Source of the DNA: CAZSNT01 sp964607765
Lineage (GTDB): Bacteria; Verrucomicrobiota; Lentisphaeria; Oligosphaerales; JABHEG01
Assembly (NCBI GenBank): GCA_964607765.1
Contig: CAZSNT010000025.1
Location: 17,543 to 81,542 of the forward strand
DNA: 64,000 bases
Reading direction: 5' to 3'
The notes below the pieces were generated by a model, which worked only from the letters and a program-made list of their open reading frames with translations, did no database searches and was not told the origin of the DNA. Both the position numbers and the translations under genes were made by a program. Shown here piece after piece: positions 33,815 through 43,900 of this stretch; within the stretch, counting starts at the first letter, position 1; each line of letters starts with the position of its first letter.

Positions 33815-34945
33815 ATGCTCTCGGAACATCCCCAACTCCCTCAATGCGTTTTGCGCGCACTGCCCTCCCTGCTCCTCGTTGTGGACAGCGACGGCAATGT
33901 CTCGCTGTCGAGCCGCGACACGTTTGCACTGGCCGGAGCAGAGATAGCCAGCCCTGTTGGACGCGCCTTGACGGATGTCCTGCCCCCGGCCCTCGTCGCC
34001 GCGGCTGAGTTGCCGGCTGTTCTGGAACGGGCCGCAGCCGGGGAAACGGTGGTCGTGGAGAACGTCAGAGTCACCACGGCGCCAAGATGTGTGTGCTACA
34101 TCGATGTGCGTGCCTGTCCGGTGGCGGCGGACAGCGGCGGCCAGTCGGGCCTCACGCTCATTGAGCTGAGCGACGTGACCACGCGCGTTGCGGCTGCGAA
34201 CCAAGAGAAACACAGCCTGAAAATGACCTCTGTCGGGCGACTGGCCGGCGGCGTAGCCCACGATTTCAACAACCTGCTCATGGTCATCATGACGTCGGCC
34301 GAGTTTGCCAAGGAAGACCTGCCCGGGGACAGCGCTGCGGCCGAAGACCTGGCCGACATCCTCGCAGCCGCCGAACGTGCGTCCGGCCTGACCCGGCAGC
34401 TGCTCGCTTTCTCACGGCGCCAGCCGCTGCAGACGTTCGTACTCAACCTGAACCTGCTCATCGACGAAGCGCAGGACGATCTGCGGCAGCGGCTCGGCGA
34501 CGAGATTGAGCTGGCGTTCGAGCCGGATCCTCTCCTGGCAGCCGTCACGGCGGATGCCGAGCAGATAGAGGAAGTGCTGCTGACGTTGGCGGACAACGCG
34601 CGCGAAGCGATCCGCGAGACGGGCTGTCTCACGATCCGCACAGCAAACGCGACGCTGGGTGCAGGAGACGCCTACCGCGTACTCGAAGGCTCTGAGATGG
34701 TGCCCGGCGAGTACGTGGAACTCGCCGTCACGGACACGGGCCGGGGTATGGATGAGACGGTCATACCGCACATCTTCGAGCCCTTCTTCACGACCAAAGA
34801 GAAGGGCAAGGGTCCCGGGTTGGGGCTGGCCACGGTGTACGGCATCGTCCGGCAACACAAAGGCTACATTGCCGTGGACAGTGAGCCGGACCAGGGCACC
34901 ACAATCCAGATCTTCCTGCCCCAGGCAAAGGACGCGGTTGGTTGA
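33815..34945 (+). CDS. Histidine kinase with PAS-like N-terminus
   Basis: The 376-aa cytoplasmic protein starts with a PAS-like segment (LRALPSLLLVVDSDGNVSLSS), then a kinase core of the AHDFNN type: GGVAHDFNNLLMVI (His149), the N box LADNAREAIRETG, DTGRGMDETVIPHIFEPFFTTK and GPGLGLATVYGIVRQHKG. This H-box subtype is common in PAS-containing orphan kinases. No receiver domain follows and no response regulator is adjacent. ATG 33815 has GAAAGGGG 6 nt upstream; an earlier in-frame start lies within the ClpX-like gene. Confidence 0.92.
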   Translation: MLSEHPQLPQCVLRALPSLLLVVDSDGNVSLSSRDTFALAGAEIASPVGRALTDVLPPALVAAAELPAVLERAAAGETVVVENVRVTTAPRCVCYIDVRACPVAADSGGQSGLTLIELSDVTTRVAAANQEKHSLKMTSVGRLAGGVAHDFNNLLMVIMTSAEFAKEDLPGDSAAAEDLADILAAAERASGLTRQLLAFSRRQPLQTFVLNLNLLIDEAQDDLRQRLGDEIELAFEPDPLLAAVTADAEQIEEVLLTLADNAREAIRETGCLTIRTANATLGAGDAYRVLEGSEMVPGEYVELAVTDTGRGMDETVIPHIFEPFFTTKEKGKGPGLGLATVYGIVRQHKGYIAVDSEPDQGTTIQIFLPQAKDAVG

Positions 34946-35010
34946 CGTCCCGCGGCCGGCGTTGCACGTAACACTGCTCAGAACCGTCTTCGACGTCGAT
35001 CGGGTGTCTT

Positions 35011-35096
35011 CCCTGGGACCGCCGAGCACCAGCTCGGCTCCGTGCTTACTTGGGTTGGGTTCCCGGATGCCGAGCTGGTGCTCGGCGGTCCCAGGG
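35011..35096. repeat. Perfect 28-bp inverted repeat with self-complementary arms
   Basis: Left arm 35011-35038 and right arm 35069-35096 are exact reverse complements around a 30-bp spacer. Each arm itself contains GCCGAG...CTCGGC separated by 6 bp, so each arm can fold alone or the two can pair together. The element lies between two convergent genes. It resembles REP/MITE-type palindromic units or a bidirectional terminator; no target-site duplication is evident. Confidence 0.9.
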
Positions 35097-35129
35097 CGAG
35101 CTTGCCCGGCAGAGCCTTCCTGAGGCAAT

Positions 35130-35205
35130 CCCCCGGATCCCTGACAGTGATCCGAAGGGGGCGGGTAGCGAAGCCATCTTGCGACTCGACACGCGTACCC
35201 GCCCC
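35130..35205. terminator. Two overlapping terminator-like hairpins between convergent genes
   Basis: A hairpin of CCCCCGGATC (35130-35139) with GATCCG..GGGGG (35149-35161), and a perfect 10-bp stem GGGGCGGGTA (35157-35166) with TACCCGCCCC (35196-35205), lie just before the gnd stop. Neither has a clean T-run. They may terminate transcription of the kinase gene, of gnd, or of both, and they share bases so only one can form at a time. Confidence 0.4.
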
Positions 35206-35214
35206 ACTGACTCG

Positions 35215-36672
35215 TCACGCGACGTAGGTCGACGCTGCGGTCGTACCGCCCTTGCCTGTCCAGTTCGTGTGGAAGTACTCACCCCGCGGCTTGTCGGTAC
35301 GCTCGTACGTGTGCGCCCCGAAGTAGTCGCGCTGCGCCTGCAGCAGGTTCGCGGGCAGTCGTGCGTTGCGATACCCGTCGTAGTAGGCAAGTGCGCTGCC
35401 GAACGCGGGAACCGGAATGCCGGCACCGACCGCAGTGGTCACGACCTTGCGCCAGGAAGCCTGGCAGGTGTCGATCACATCCTTGAAATACGGAGCCAAC
35501 AGCAGGTTACGCAGCCCCGGGTCCGCGTCGAAAGCGTCCTTGATCTTGCCCAGGAACTGAGCGCGGATTATGCAGCCGCCGCGCCACATCAACGCGATCT
35601 CGCCGAACTTCAGGTCCCAGTCGTACTCGGCCATGGCCAGGCTCAGCAACTGGAAGCCCTGGGCGTACGAACACACCTTGCTGGCGAACAACGCACGGCG
35701 AATGTCTTCGATGAACGCCGCCCGATCGCCGTCAAATGTGATGGCCGGCCCCGTGAGCACATCCGCCGCCGCCACGCGGTCTTCCTTGATCGCCGACAGA
35801 CACCGGGCAAACACGGCCTCGGCAATCGTCGGGGCGGGCGCGCCCAGATCGAGCGCGCTCTGGCTCGTCCACTTGCCCGTGCCCTTCTGGCCCGCAGTGT
35901 CGAGTATCTTCTCCACCAGCGGCTCGTCCGTCATGGGGTCCGTGGTGCCGAGGATGTCGCGTGTGATCTCGATCAGGTAGCTGTTCAGCTCGCCGTCGTT
36001 CCACTCCATGAACACCTCGTGCATCTCCGGCGCGGTCATGCCCAGCACATGCTTCATCAGGAAATAGGCTTCGCAGATCATCTGCATATCGCCGTACTCG
36101 ATGCCGTTGTGCACCATCTTCACGTAGTGCCCCGCGCCATCGCTGCCCACCCAGTCGCAACACGGACTGCCGTCCGCCACCTTCGCGGAAATGGCCTGCA
36201 GGATCGGCTTGACCGGCGCCCATGCTGCCGGCGAACCGCCCGGCATGATGCTCGGACCGTTGAGCGCGCCTTCCTCGCCGCCCGAAACGCCCGTACCGAT
36301 GTACAACAGCCCCTTCTCCTCCAGATACTTCGTCCGCCGGATGGTGTCGGGAAAGTGGCTGTTGCCGCCATCGATGACGATGTCGCCCGGTTCCAGGCAC
36401 GGAATGACCTGCTCGATGAACGCGTCCACTGCTGCGCCGGCCTTCACCATCAGCATGACCTTGCGGGGACGCGCCAGGCTCTCGCAGAACTCCTCGACAC
36501 TGTGACAACCGATGATGTTCTTGCCGCTGCCACGACCGGTCACGAACGCGTCCACCTTGGACACGGTGCGGTTGTAACAGGATACCGTGAACCCCTTGCT
36601 CTCCATGTTCAGAATCAAATTCTCACCCATCACGGCGAGTCCGACAACACCGATGTCACCCTTGTCTGCCAT
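35215..36672 (-). CDS. gnd: 6-phosphogluconate dehydrogenase, decarboxylating
   Basis: Gnd (485 aa) oxidatively decarboxylates 6-phosphogluconate to ribulose 5-phosphate with NADP in the pentose phosphate pathway. The nucleotide-binding start DIGVVGLAVMGENLILNM, the catalytic segment TGVSGGEEGALNGPSIMPGG, VGSDGAGHYVKMVHNGIEYGDMQ (catalytic Lys and the His-Asn) and GTGKWTSQSALDLG are all present, and length is the usual dimeric type. ATG 36672 with GGGAG upstream is chosen over a start 24 bp earlier. It is transcribed alone with a long structured leader. Confidence 0.96.
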   Translation of the reverse strand: MADKGDIGVVGLAVMGENLILNMESKGFTVSCYNRTVSKVDAFVTGRGSGKNIIGCHSVEEFCESLARPRKVMLMVKAGAAVDAFIEQVIPCLEPGDIVIDGGNSHFPDTIRRTKYLEEKGLLYIGTGVSGGEEGALNGPSIMPGGSPAAWAPVKPILQAISAKVADGSPCCDWVGSDGAGHYVKMVHNGIEYGDMQMICEAYFLMKHVLGMTAPEMHEVFMEWNDGELNSYLIEITRDILGTTDPMTDEPLVEKILDTAGQKGTGKWTSQSALDLGAPAPTIAEAVFARCLSAIKEDRVAAADVLTGPAITFDGDRAAFIEDIRRALFASKVCSYAQGFQLLSLAMAEYDWDLKFGEIALMWRGGCIIRAQFLGKIKDAFDADPGLRNLLLAPYFKDVIDTCQASWRKVVTTAVGAGIPVPAFGSALAYYDGYRNARLPANLLQAQRDYFGAHTYERTDKPRGEYFHTNWTGKGGTTAASTYVA

Positions 36673-36861
36673 TGATATGCTCCCTGCTCGTTCCACAAGA
36701 CCGTAACCGGATTACTGCTCCATCAGCTTGATCAGAAGACAGCGGTAAATGTAGCCACGCGCGCGGCAAAGGCAATCGCCACGGCGCACGCGGAATAGAG
36801 AAGGCCCGCTTGTGGCAGAGGCACATCGTACTCCCCCCAGGTCGCGCGTGGCCCTGCGGCC

Positions 36862-36968
36862 CCACCCACCTGGCGTGGGTGGTGAGCGAGATGGATCCGG
36901 CGCGGAGAGATGACAGCGCCGATCGCCGGCGGGACCAATCTCGCTCACCCACGGCGCGAGGCCGTGGG
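36862..36968 (-). promoter_or_regulatory. Structured leader upstream of gnd with mutually exclusive hairpins
   Basis: In the 343-bp interval 36673-37015, three hairpins share sequence. CCACCCAC (36862-36869) can pair with GTGGGTGG (36875-36882); the same central arm extended to 36892 can instead pair with ATCTCGCTCACCCAC (36938-36952); and CCCACGGC (36948-36955) can pair with GCCGTGGG (36961-36968). This is how attenuators are built, and it lies 190-300 bp upstream of the gnd start, but it could equally be a palindromic repeat or the terminator of the upstream gene. No other gene is recognised in the interval. Confidence 0.4.
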
Positions 36969-37015
36969 CGGCGTTCCTGCCCTTTGTCCCAGCACCGTTC
37001 CGGCCTCGCGACGGA

Positions 37016-38119
37016 TCACGCGTCTGCGGCCGGAGCAGGCTCCATGCTCTTGGCGGCCCCGCACTGCCGGCAGTTGGGCAGCAGCGAGTGGCGGATGCCG
37101 TGGCAGGAGGGGCACTCCTCGTAGAGCATCGTGCCGCACGAAGGGCAGCAGTAAGGCTCGGGCTCCGGACTGCCCTGAGCCGGAATGGCTTTGTTCACCG
37201 TGCGGCGCGTCCAATACAGGAACCGGCGCGGCCCGGTCCGGACCGGAAATTCGCAGATCGGACACAGGAAACGCTCGTACGCCTCACGGTACTGTTTGGT
37301 CAACCACTGAACCTTCGGGAATGCGACGACGCGGATGAAGTGGATAAGCAGCCTGCCGACCACGGCCAGCAAGACCAGGATCAACACGTACTTGAAGTAA
37401 CGCTTCGGGAAATACTCGTGGGCGACCAACCCGACCTTCAGCAGGACTGCGCCGCCATAGGCGAAGACCAACGGCGAATAGATGCTCGACCGCTTCCGGC
37501 GCACCAGCCAGCCGCCGACCGCGAGGAGCGGGACCAGGACAGCCAGCTTGAGGAAGGCCAAGCGGATTCGATGCCGTTCGGCCAGTCTGTTGTACTCATC
37601 CCGCGCCGGCCGGCGCTGCTGGTCGATCTGTTTGTCTACACCAGCCTTCTCCGCCTCCAGACGACGCTTCTCCTCGGCATACTCCGAGAGTTCAGTGTTC
37701 AGAGCGTGGTAACGCTTCTGGCTCTCGAGGAAGTGCTTCAGACTCTCGGCAAGCGTGCCTTGGTCCGCCTCGGGAAGCGACACCGACTTCTGCACGGTCA
37801 GCTTCTGCAGTTCGATTAGCTGGCCGATCGTTTTCTGCAGATTGCGCGAGCTGTCGCCCGCGATCTTCATGCGCTCACGCTGAGCGGTCATGGTCCGGCC
37901 GAGCCTGGCAATCTGGCTCTGAAGCGACTTCTGCGTGGCCACCAGTTCCTGCTCGACGTACTCGCGCTCTATCGCCGAGTACTGCGGGCCGCGGATGGAG
38001 CCGATGTCATCCACCAGGAATCCCAGAACCCAAAACACGAGCAGGGCAAAAACAAGCGTGAACAGCCGAATGGCCATCCGGTTGATCCACGGTCCCTTCG
38101 GTCCCTTGGTCTGTGCCAT
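37016..38119 (-). CDS. Membrane protein with coiled coil and C-terminal zinc ribbons
   Basis: The 367-aa protein has an N-terminal transmembrane segment (about residues 17-36, RLFTLVFALLVFWVLGFLV), a long coiled-coil region (about 50-190, rich in Glu/Arg/Gln), further hydrophobic segments (AFLKLAVLVPLLAVGGWLV, YGGAVLLKVGLVA, YVLILVLLAVVGRLL), and a cytoplasmic tail with several CxxC pairs (CPIC, CPSC, CPSC, CRQC), suggesting two zinc ribbons. No family is recognised. ATG 38119 with GAGGT upstream is preferred to a TTG 36 bp earlier. It follows the exported cassette on the same strand. Confidence 0.8.
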   Translation of the reverse strand: MAQTKGPKGPWINRMAIRLFTLVFALLVFWVLGFLVDDIGSIRGPQYSAIEREYVEQELVATQKSLQSQIARLGRTMTAQRERMKIAGDSSRNLQKTIGQLIELQKLTVQKSVSLPEADQGTLAESLKHFLESQKRYHALNTELSEYAEEKRRLEAEKAGVDKQIDQQRRPARDEYNRLAERHRIRLAFLKLAVLVPLLAVGGWLVRRKRSSIYSPLVFAYGGAVLLKVGLVAHEYFPKRYFKYVLILVLLAVVGRLLIHFIRVVAFPKVQWLTKQYREAYERFLCPICEFPVRTGPRRFLYWTRRTVNKAIPAQGSPEPEPYCCPSCGTMLYEECPSCHGIRHSLLPNCRQCGAAKSMEPAPAADA

Positions 38120-38225
38120 GGTCAGTACCTCACTGTCAGTCACACCGGAGTCCAAAACTCACAACCCGTTGTCCAGCGTCACAGGCTCAGGGGCGAGGAC
38201 GCAGAGCGAGCAGGCAGAGGAACAG

Positions 38226-38246
38226 GCATCCTGCATCCTGCATCCC
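38226..38246. repeat. Short tandem heptamer repeat (GCATCCT/GCATCCC x3)
   Basis: Three 7-bp units in register lie immediately downstream of the barrel-like gene's stop codon, in a 131-bp spacer. Same period as the repeats at 5268, 57594, 59917 and 63543. Confidence 0.8.
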
Positions 38247-38250
38247 GCAA

Positions 38251-40461
38251 CTACCGCACCTGCTCGACGCTCCAGAGCGGATCGGTCTTGCGCGGCAGGT
38301 TCCTGGCGAACTGGATCTCGATCCGAACCTGTCCGTCAAGCCGCCTCGGCATTCCGAGCCGAATCGGGCCGGCCTCGGTCTTCCACTCCGCAACGCGGAT
38401 GAAACGGCCGCTGCGGATGTCCGCGAACAGATTGGCGCTGACATCGCCCTGCTCGAAGAAATCCGTCGGTCGTCCCAGCCGGTCCATCATGGCCTTGCGC
38501 ACACGCTCGAACGTCTGCATCACGTCCTCGGGCCGGCCCGTATCATCCAGCTCGATGATCAGAGCAGCTCGAGTCAGCTTCCCGTTCTTGTGCTCGAGAG
38601 CCAAGCGCTGACGCTGGTCAATTTGTTCCAGCAGCCGCGTCTCGCAGACCAGTATGCCACCCGAATCACTGGCCACCGCGGCGCGCGCCTCCTGCAGCCG
38701 GCGCCGGACGTCTGCCAACGACATGTCGGGAACGAACTGACGCAGCGCCAAGCCCTGCTGCCCGGCGACCGGGGCCGGCATGACCGTGGGCGCCCCGGCA
38801 GCCGCGGCGTGGGCACGACGGCGATCCGAGCTGACACCGAACGCGCAGGTCCAGAACGCACCCACACGGTAGCCGGAGGTGCTCATGGCATCCTGATCCG
38901 GATCACGGTGTTCGCTGGTGAACTGCACGCCCAACGTGTGCGGCCCCTGCGTGTAGCGGTAGTCCAGGTTGTGCGTGAATGTCTCCAGGTCTGCAGTGTC
39001 CGCCAGACGGCGATCCTGGTGGTTGTAGGCCAGGCTGTAGTTGAGGCTGTGATTGTCCCGGCGCAGATTGAGCGACAGTGTTGGGTTCACGTCGACATCC
39101 TTGCTGTTCGGGCCGTGGACGTCCCGGACCACCACGCCGGGGCTTATGCTGCCCTCCCAGCCGAGCACGGCCAGTCGGCGGTCAGCCGCCAGGTTCAGCT
39201 GCTTGGTGACCGTGTCCGACTCGTCCCGCAACTGGTTGTCCTGGTCCTGGTAGTACAGGCCGACCCGGCCGTGCCACAATTCGGTTATGGGCTTGCTCAG
39301 GTTCACGCTGACCGTCCGGGTGACCTGGTTTGTGGTGTTGTCTTCATCCTCGCTGTCCTGAACAAACGCATCCACACTGCCCGTCAGATTATCGGCCAAG
39401 CTCCCCAACAGCGGCCCGCTGAGATTGAGGCCCCCGACCTTGGTCACGAGCGGGTTGTCGGTCTCCTGCGCGTCCTTGAAGCGTTGCAGGCGCCCGCGCA
39501 GGTACAGGCCGTTCGTGAACCGCCAGCCGACGTGGGCCTCGCCGGAACGGCGGTCCGGCGTGACCACAGCGCCCTCGGGACGGTAGTTCTGGCCGTAAGA
39601 CTCGAACCGCAACCGGTAGTTCAGCGGCGTCTCGCCCCGGCCACTGATCTGCACGAACACCGCGTTGTCGTCCTTGTCCTGTCCCTCTTCAGCGCCCCCG
39701 ACGCCGTCGTGGTCGCCGGTGAAGTGGCCGAATTCGCCCTCCAGCGTCAGCCGCTCCGAGCCCAGCCGCAGCGTCTTCTCGCCCGCCAGACTCAGCACAT
39801 GCTGCGTGCGGTCCAGCGTGCCGTCGTCGAGCACGGCGTCGCGGCTGTTCCGGACAGCGTTCAGGCTGAGTATACCGGCCGATTCCATGTCGATCACCCA
39901 AGACACACCGTTGGTGATGTTGTCCCGGGGCCGGAAATCGCGCCAGCTCGGTTGACTCGCGCCGGACACGAGCATGAGAGAGTGCAGCGTGTTACTCTCG
40001 CCGAACGACGGCTGCAACTCGAGCTGCAGGCCCTTCAGAGACCGCTGCAGCGTCCGGTAGCTGAAGTAGGCGTACACGTCACCCGCCTCGGCGCGGAAAG
40101 GCATGGCAACATCACCGCGCTCGTGTGACAGGTTGAGCCGCTCCGGAACGAACCCGTAGTAGCCGCTGCGGTAACGCGAGTCGTTTGCGACGCCGCTGAC
40201 CTGCGCCCGCCACAAGTCATAGGTTCCCTTCCGCCGTTCCAGGCTCAACGACAGCTCGTCGTACGACTCGAGCCCCTCGAACGCGAACGTGCTCCCCGCT
40301 TCATCGCCGTGCACACTGTAGTAGTCGCTGCGCAGCGTGTTCGTGCCGTTCAGCGACCACGTCGCCGTGTCGCCACTGTCCTGTCCATGGACGCCGGAAC
40401 ACAGCCCGGACACCAGCAAGGCAGCTGCCGCAAGTATCGACGCATGATGTGACTGTCTCAT
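38251..40461 (-). CDS. Outer-membrane barrel-like protein with C-terminal soluble domain
   Basis: The 736-aa protein has a cleavable signal (about residues 1-26, ending GVHGQ), then about 500 residues of alternating polar/hydrophobic strands with aromatic-rich turns (YDELSLSLERRKGTYDLWRAQVSG, VGLYYQDQDNQL, LNYSLAYNHQDRR), as in large beta-barrels, and a C-terminal region (about 560-736) with helices and a strand-rich end (RVAEWKTEAGPIRLGMPRRL). No TonB box or plug is recognised, nor a named porin family. GGGGAG precedes the ATG, and the gene follows the 163-aa secreted protein by 8 bp. Confidence 0.75.
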   Translation of the reverse strand: MRQSHHASILAAAALLVSGLCSGVHGQDSGDTATWSLNGTNTLRSDYYSVHGDEAGSTFAFEGLESYDELSLSLERRKGTYDLWRAQVSGVANDSRYRSGYYGFVPERLNLSHERGDVAMPFRAEAGDVYAYFSYRTLQRSLKGLQLELQPSFGESNTLHSLMLVSGASQPSWRDFRPRDNITNGVSWVIDMESAGILSLNAVRNSRDAVLDDGTLDRTQHVLSLAGEKTLRLGSERLTLEGEFGHFTGDHDGVGGAEEGQDKDDNAVFVQISGRGETPLNYRLRFESYGQNYRPEGAVVTPDRRSGEAHVGWRFTNGLYLRGRLQRFKDAQETDNPLVTKVGGLNLSGPLLGSLADNLTGSVDAFVQDSEDEDNTTNQVTRTVSVNLSKPITELWHGRVGLYYQDQDNQLRDESDTVTKQLNLAADRRLAVLGWEGSISPGVVVRDVHGPNSKDVDVNPTLSLNLRRDNHSLNYSLAYNHQDRRLADTADLETFTHNLDYRYTQGPHTLGVQFTSEHRDPDQDAMSTSGYRVGAFWTCAFGVSSDRRRAHAAAAGAPTVMPAPVAGQQGLALRQFVPDMSLADVRRRLQEARAAVASDSGGILVCETRLLEQIDQRQRLALEHKNGKLTRAALIIELDDTGRPEDVMQTFERVRKAMMDRLGRPTDFFEQGDVSANLFADIRSGRFIRVAEWKTEAGPIRLGMPRRLDGQVRIEIQFARNLPRKTDPLWSVEQVR

Positions 40462-40469
40462 GGTTGGCC

Positions 40470-40961
40470 CTACTCCCCGGGTTGCTGAGTGATTTCGAGC
40501 ACGAGTTCGTTGGCGCCCTCGATCCGCTGGTGCCCGAGCTTCGCGTCGTTGAACTCAATCTGCGTGCGCACCGTGACCGTCACGCTGCTGATCAGCAGCG
40601 CCTGGCCGTCAGGTGTTTCGCGCGTGTACTGGTTCAACGTCTGGAAGCCCTGAACGGACAGGATCTTCAAGGCCGCGTCACGAGGCACTTCCGTGGACAT
40701 CGCATCCTCGAACCGGCTCTTGTCGAACAGTTGATCGCCAAGCACCTCGCGCATGGCCGGTGTGTTCCACGAGCCAGCGACCTTCTTCACGGCCTGCACC
40801 ACCAGCTCGCGCGACACAGGCTTGACCTTGGCCACCGCCTTGGCGCCTTTGGGAGCAGCCACTCTCGGCGCGCCGATCCGGTTCACTCGCCGGAACTCCG
40901 ATGCACGGGCTCCGAGCGCGACCAGTAACGGAACAGTAAGCAGCAAAATCCGCCAGTTCAT
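40470..40961 (-). CDS. Small secreted protein of the exported cassette
   Basis: The 163-aa product has a clear signal peptide (MNWRILLLTVPLLVALGARA), a basic Lys/Ala-rich linker, and a compact alpha/beta region (ELVVQAVKKVAGSW to LVLEITQQPGE). No known domain is recognised. A perfect AAGGAGGAG ribosome site precedes the ATG. It lies between the 1278-aa protein (12 bp upstream) and the barrel-like protein (8 bp downstream), so the three are almost certainly one transcript and may act together in the envelope. Confidence 0.82.
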   Translation of the reverse strand: MNWRILLLTVPLLVALGARASEFRRVNRIGAPRVAAPKGAKAVAKVKPVSRELVVQAVKKVAGSWNTPAMREVLGDQLFDKSRFEDAMSTEVPRDAALKILSVQGFQTLNQYTRETPDGQALLISSVTVTVRTQIEFNDAKLGHQRIEGANELVLEITQQPGE

Positions 40962-40973
40962 AGCAGCTCCTCC

Positions 40974-43900
40974 TTAGTTCACCTTCGTAACCGAATTGAC
41001 CGTGAGCGTACGTCCACCTTCGCCACCGGTGATGGTGACGTTGATGTCGGCGATCAGCCCCGTGTTCGCCTGCATCCGGAACGTGTGCGTCCCGTTCTGA
41101 ACCGTGTACTTGATGCCGCTGACCGGGTGGAACTGCCAGATGCCGCCCACGCCTTCCATGACCTCGATCCACGAGGTCTGGCCCTGCTGCGGCGGCGTGC
41201 TCGGCGGGCTGCGGAACCCGATCATGCTCCCGGACAGGTCCGGGAAGATCTGGCCCGCGCCGGTCTGCGGATCGATGCACACACTGATATAGCGCACTTC
41301 GGTCTGCGGGTGCATGCCCCAGTTCGTTTGCACACCGATGATACCTGTACCCAGGTTGTCCGGGTGCTGCTGCTCGTCGCCATCGTCGTCGAGCATCTCT
41401 TCGGTTGTCTCGTAGGTCTGGCCGTCCTTGTTGTTGACCGGCTCTTCCTGGTTGAACGGGTTGTTGCCGCCCAGGTTCCGCACAAACTGTACCTTCACGC
41501 CCGGGCCAGGCCCGCCGCCACCCGGCGGGCCGCCGCCCGGCGGCACGGGCCCGACAGGCGTGATGTACTTGGTGGGCGGCGGATTGGCCGGGTCGTAGAT
41601 GGACAGCTCGAGGGTCTTCTTGTCGATCTGATGCCACGTACCGGCCACCTTACGCATCAGACTCCCGCTCACGTTGAAGCGCTGGCCTGCCAGTTTCGGG
41701 TCGTTGTTGACAGTGAGCGTCGAGGACGTGCTGGCCCACCACAGCTTCTTGGTGGGAAGGGTCTCGGTCGGGCTGAACGTGCCGAATGCCGGGTCCACGT
41801 GCCAGTGCGTGGCGAACTCCTTCAGATCCGTCCTGCCGTACCAGCGAATGTAGGGCTTCAGACTCCTGAGACCGGCATGCACCTTGTGGTCCTGCCCGAC
41901 CATGATCTTCTTGTGATCGGGCGCGAACAGACTCAGACTCGGCGGATCCAGCACCACGCCGTCACGCCGCGGCACGTATTCTGCCACAACCTTGCCGGTG
42001 CCGTTGACCAGTTCCACCTTGTTCACGTACGACTTGGGCCCCGGCGCGGGCAGCTCGGACACGTGCCCGCCTGTGCCCGGCTTGAGCGACGAGGTCTTCA
42101 TGCCGCCCTGGCTCAAGTGCCAGCGTGCCGTGTAGTTGGAGCAGTTGGTCGGTCCGTAGACCGTCAGCCGGTAGCCCGCATTCGGTCCCTCACCCGTTTT
42201 GTTCACCACCAGTTTGTTGACGCGCACCACCAACTGGTCGTGCAACACGTCCCTGCCCAACACGATCCCGTATTGCCTGAGTGCCTTCATGTAGTCCAGC
42301 GTCATGTCGATCAGCCCGGGACCGATCGCACTCGAGGGCACATTGACCTTTCCGGCCAGCCGCGATGTTCTGAGGGCCAGTTGGTCGCCGTTCCACGTGA
42401 GGGCCGTGCGCGCGGCACCCAGCATGGATGTGTCACCGATGTGAAGCGGGAAGGTGGACTTGCCCGCGCTATGGTACAGCGTGACACCGAACTTGCCTAA
42501 GTTGCGCTTGGATTTGTCGACCGGGAAGAACAGATCCAAGTCATGGATCGGGATTATGCCGTCGTCGACACGCGACCACTGCAGACGGGTGATCCGAGGC
42601 AGCGTCGCCCCTATTCCGCGACGTGTCGTCGCCCAAGCGACATTCTCCCCGTCTGACTTCCGCACCAGCCGCGCAACCGGCCGGAAGCCACGCGTTGCGT
42701 CGCGTTTGAAGTGGTGGTGCACGCCCGCACCGAACTTGCCCGGCGCAACGCCCGCCGGTGTGAAGCGCATTTTCGCCTCGGAAACCCACGCGCCGCCGCG
42801 ACGGCTGAACCTGGTCTTCTTCGGGTAGCTGAGCCCCGGCCCAGGCTCCCTTCTGCCTGACGAATGCCACTGCACTTCATACTTGCTCATGTCCGCGCCG
42901 CCGTGTGCGGTCAGCGCGAAACTGAACTCCTCGCCAATCGGGGCACGATAGGGAAAATCCTCCATCGGGTACCGCACGGCCAAATCTCGCTCCACCGTAC
43001 TCACCGTGAAATCGAAGTTCTGCACGAAGTGAGGTGTGCCTCCTTCGTCACTCAGGCCGGCTTGGAGCCTGCCTTTGCCGGGCGTCAACCCGCTCACGCT
43101 GCACACAGACCCCCTCGGATGAATCTGCAGCACATCACTGCCGGACGTGACCTGCCAGAACGCGTTGCGCTGCGCCGAGTAGCCGTAGCGGTTGTGGCGC
43201 TGGACACGGTTCTTGCCGTCCGTGGTCAGCATGACGCTGCCTGTCAGGGAGGCGCTGGACGGATTGCCGTTGATCCACAGATCCTCGACGTCGTTGTGGC
43301 GCGTTACGGGGTAGTCAACCACTTTGCTCACGGTGAAGGACCCGCCGGACAGACGCGTCAGCGAGCCGGTCTTCGCGGCGGTCGCTTCACGGTTGCACCC
43401 CGGACGGTTGAGAGTACGCCAGCCACGTTCCAGTAACGCGCCGGAAACTGTCGCTTTCAGCCGAGCTCGGCCCGGTCCGGTCGCCGTGACCTGCTTGGAG
43501 CCGGTACTCACCGAGATGCCGCTGCCCTCGGGCGCCACAGACACGCCATTCGGCGGCAGGTAGCCCCGCGGGGACCTGAATGTGTAGACTGACGTCTGGC
43601 GCACAACGCGCTGGCCGGATTCCAGCCTGACCGTGTACTGGCACGGCACCTGGATGTACTCAGTGAAGCTGGCACCGTAGTCGAACCGCCCCGTACGCGG
43701 CAGCCCGGTCGTCGCGGCGGTCAGCGAGTCCGCGGCGAGGGAACCGCCACCCGACACCCACACACCGGTCGGATACAGCGTGCCCTGCACCTGCGCCATG
43801 TTGGCCGCGTTGTAGGCATTGGGGATGTCACCGTAGGTGATGCGTTCGTTCGTCCGGCGCAACTGCTGCAGTTCCTCGTCGATCGCACGCACGCGCGCCT

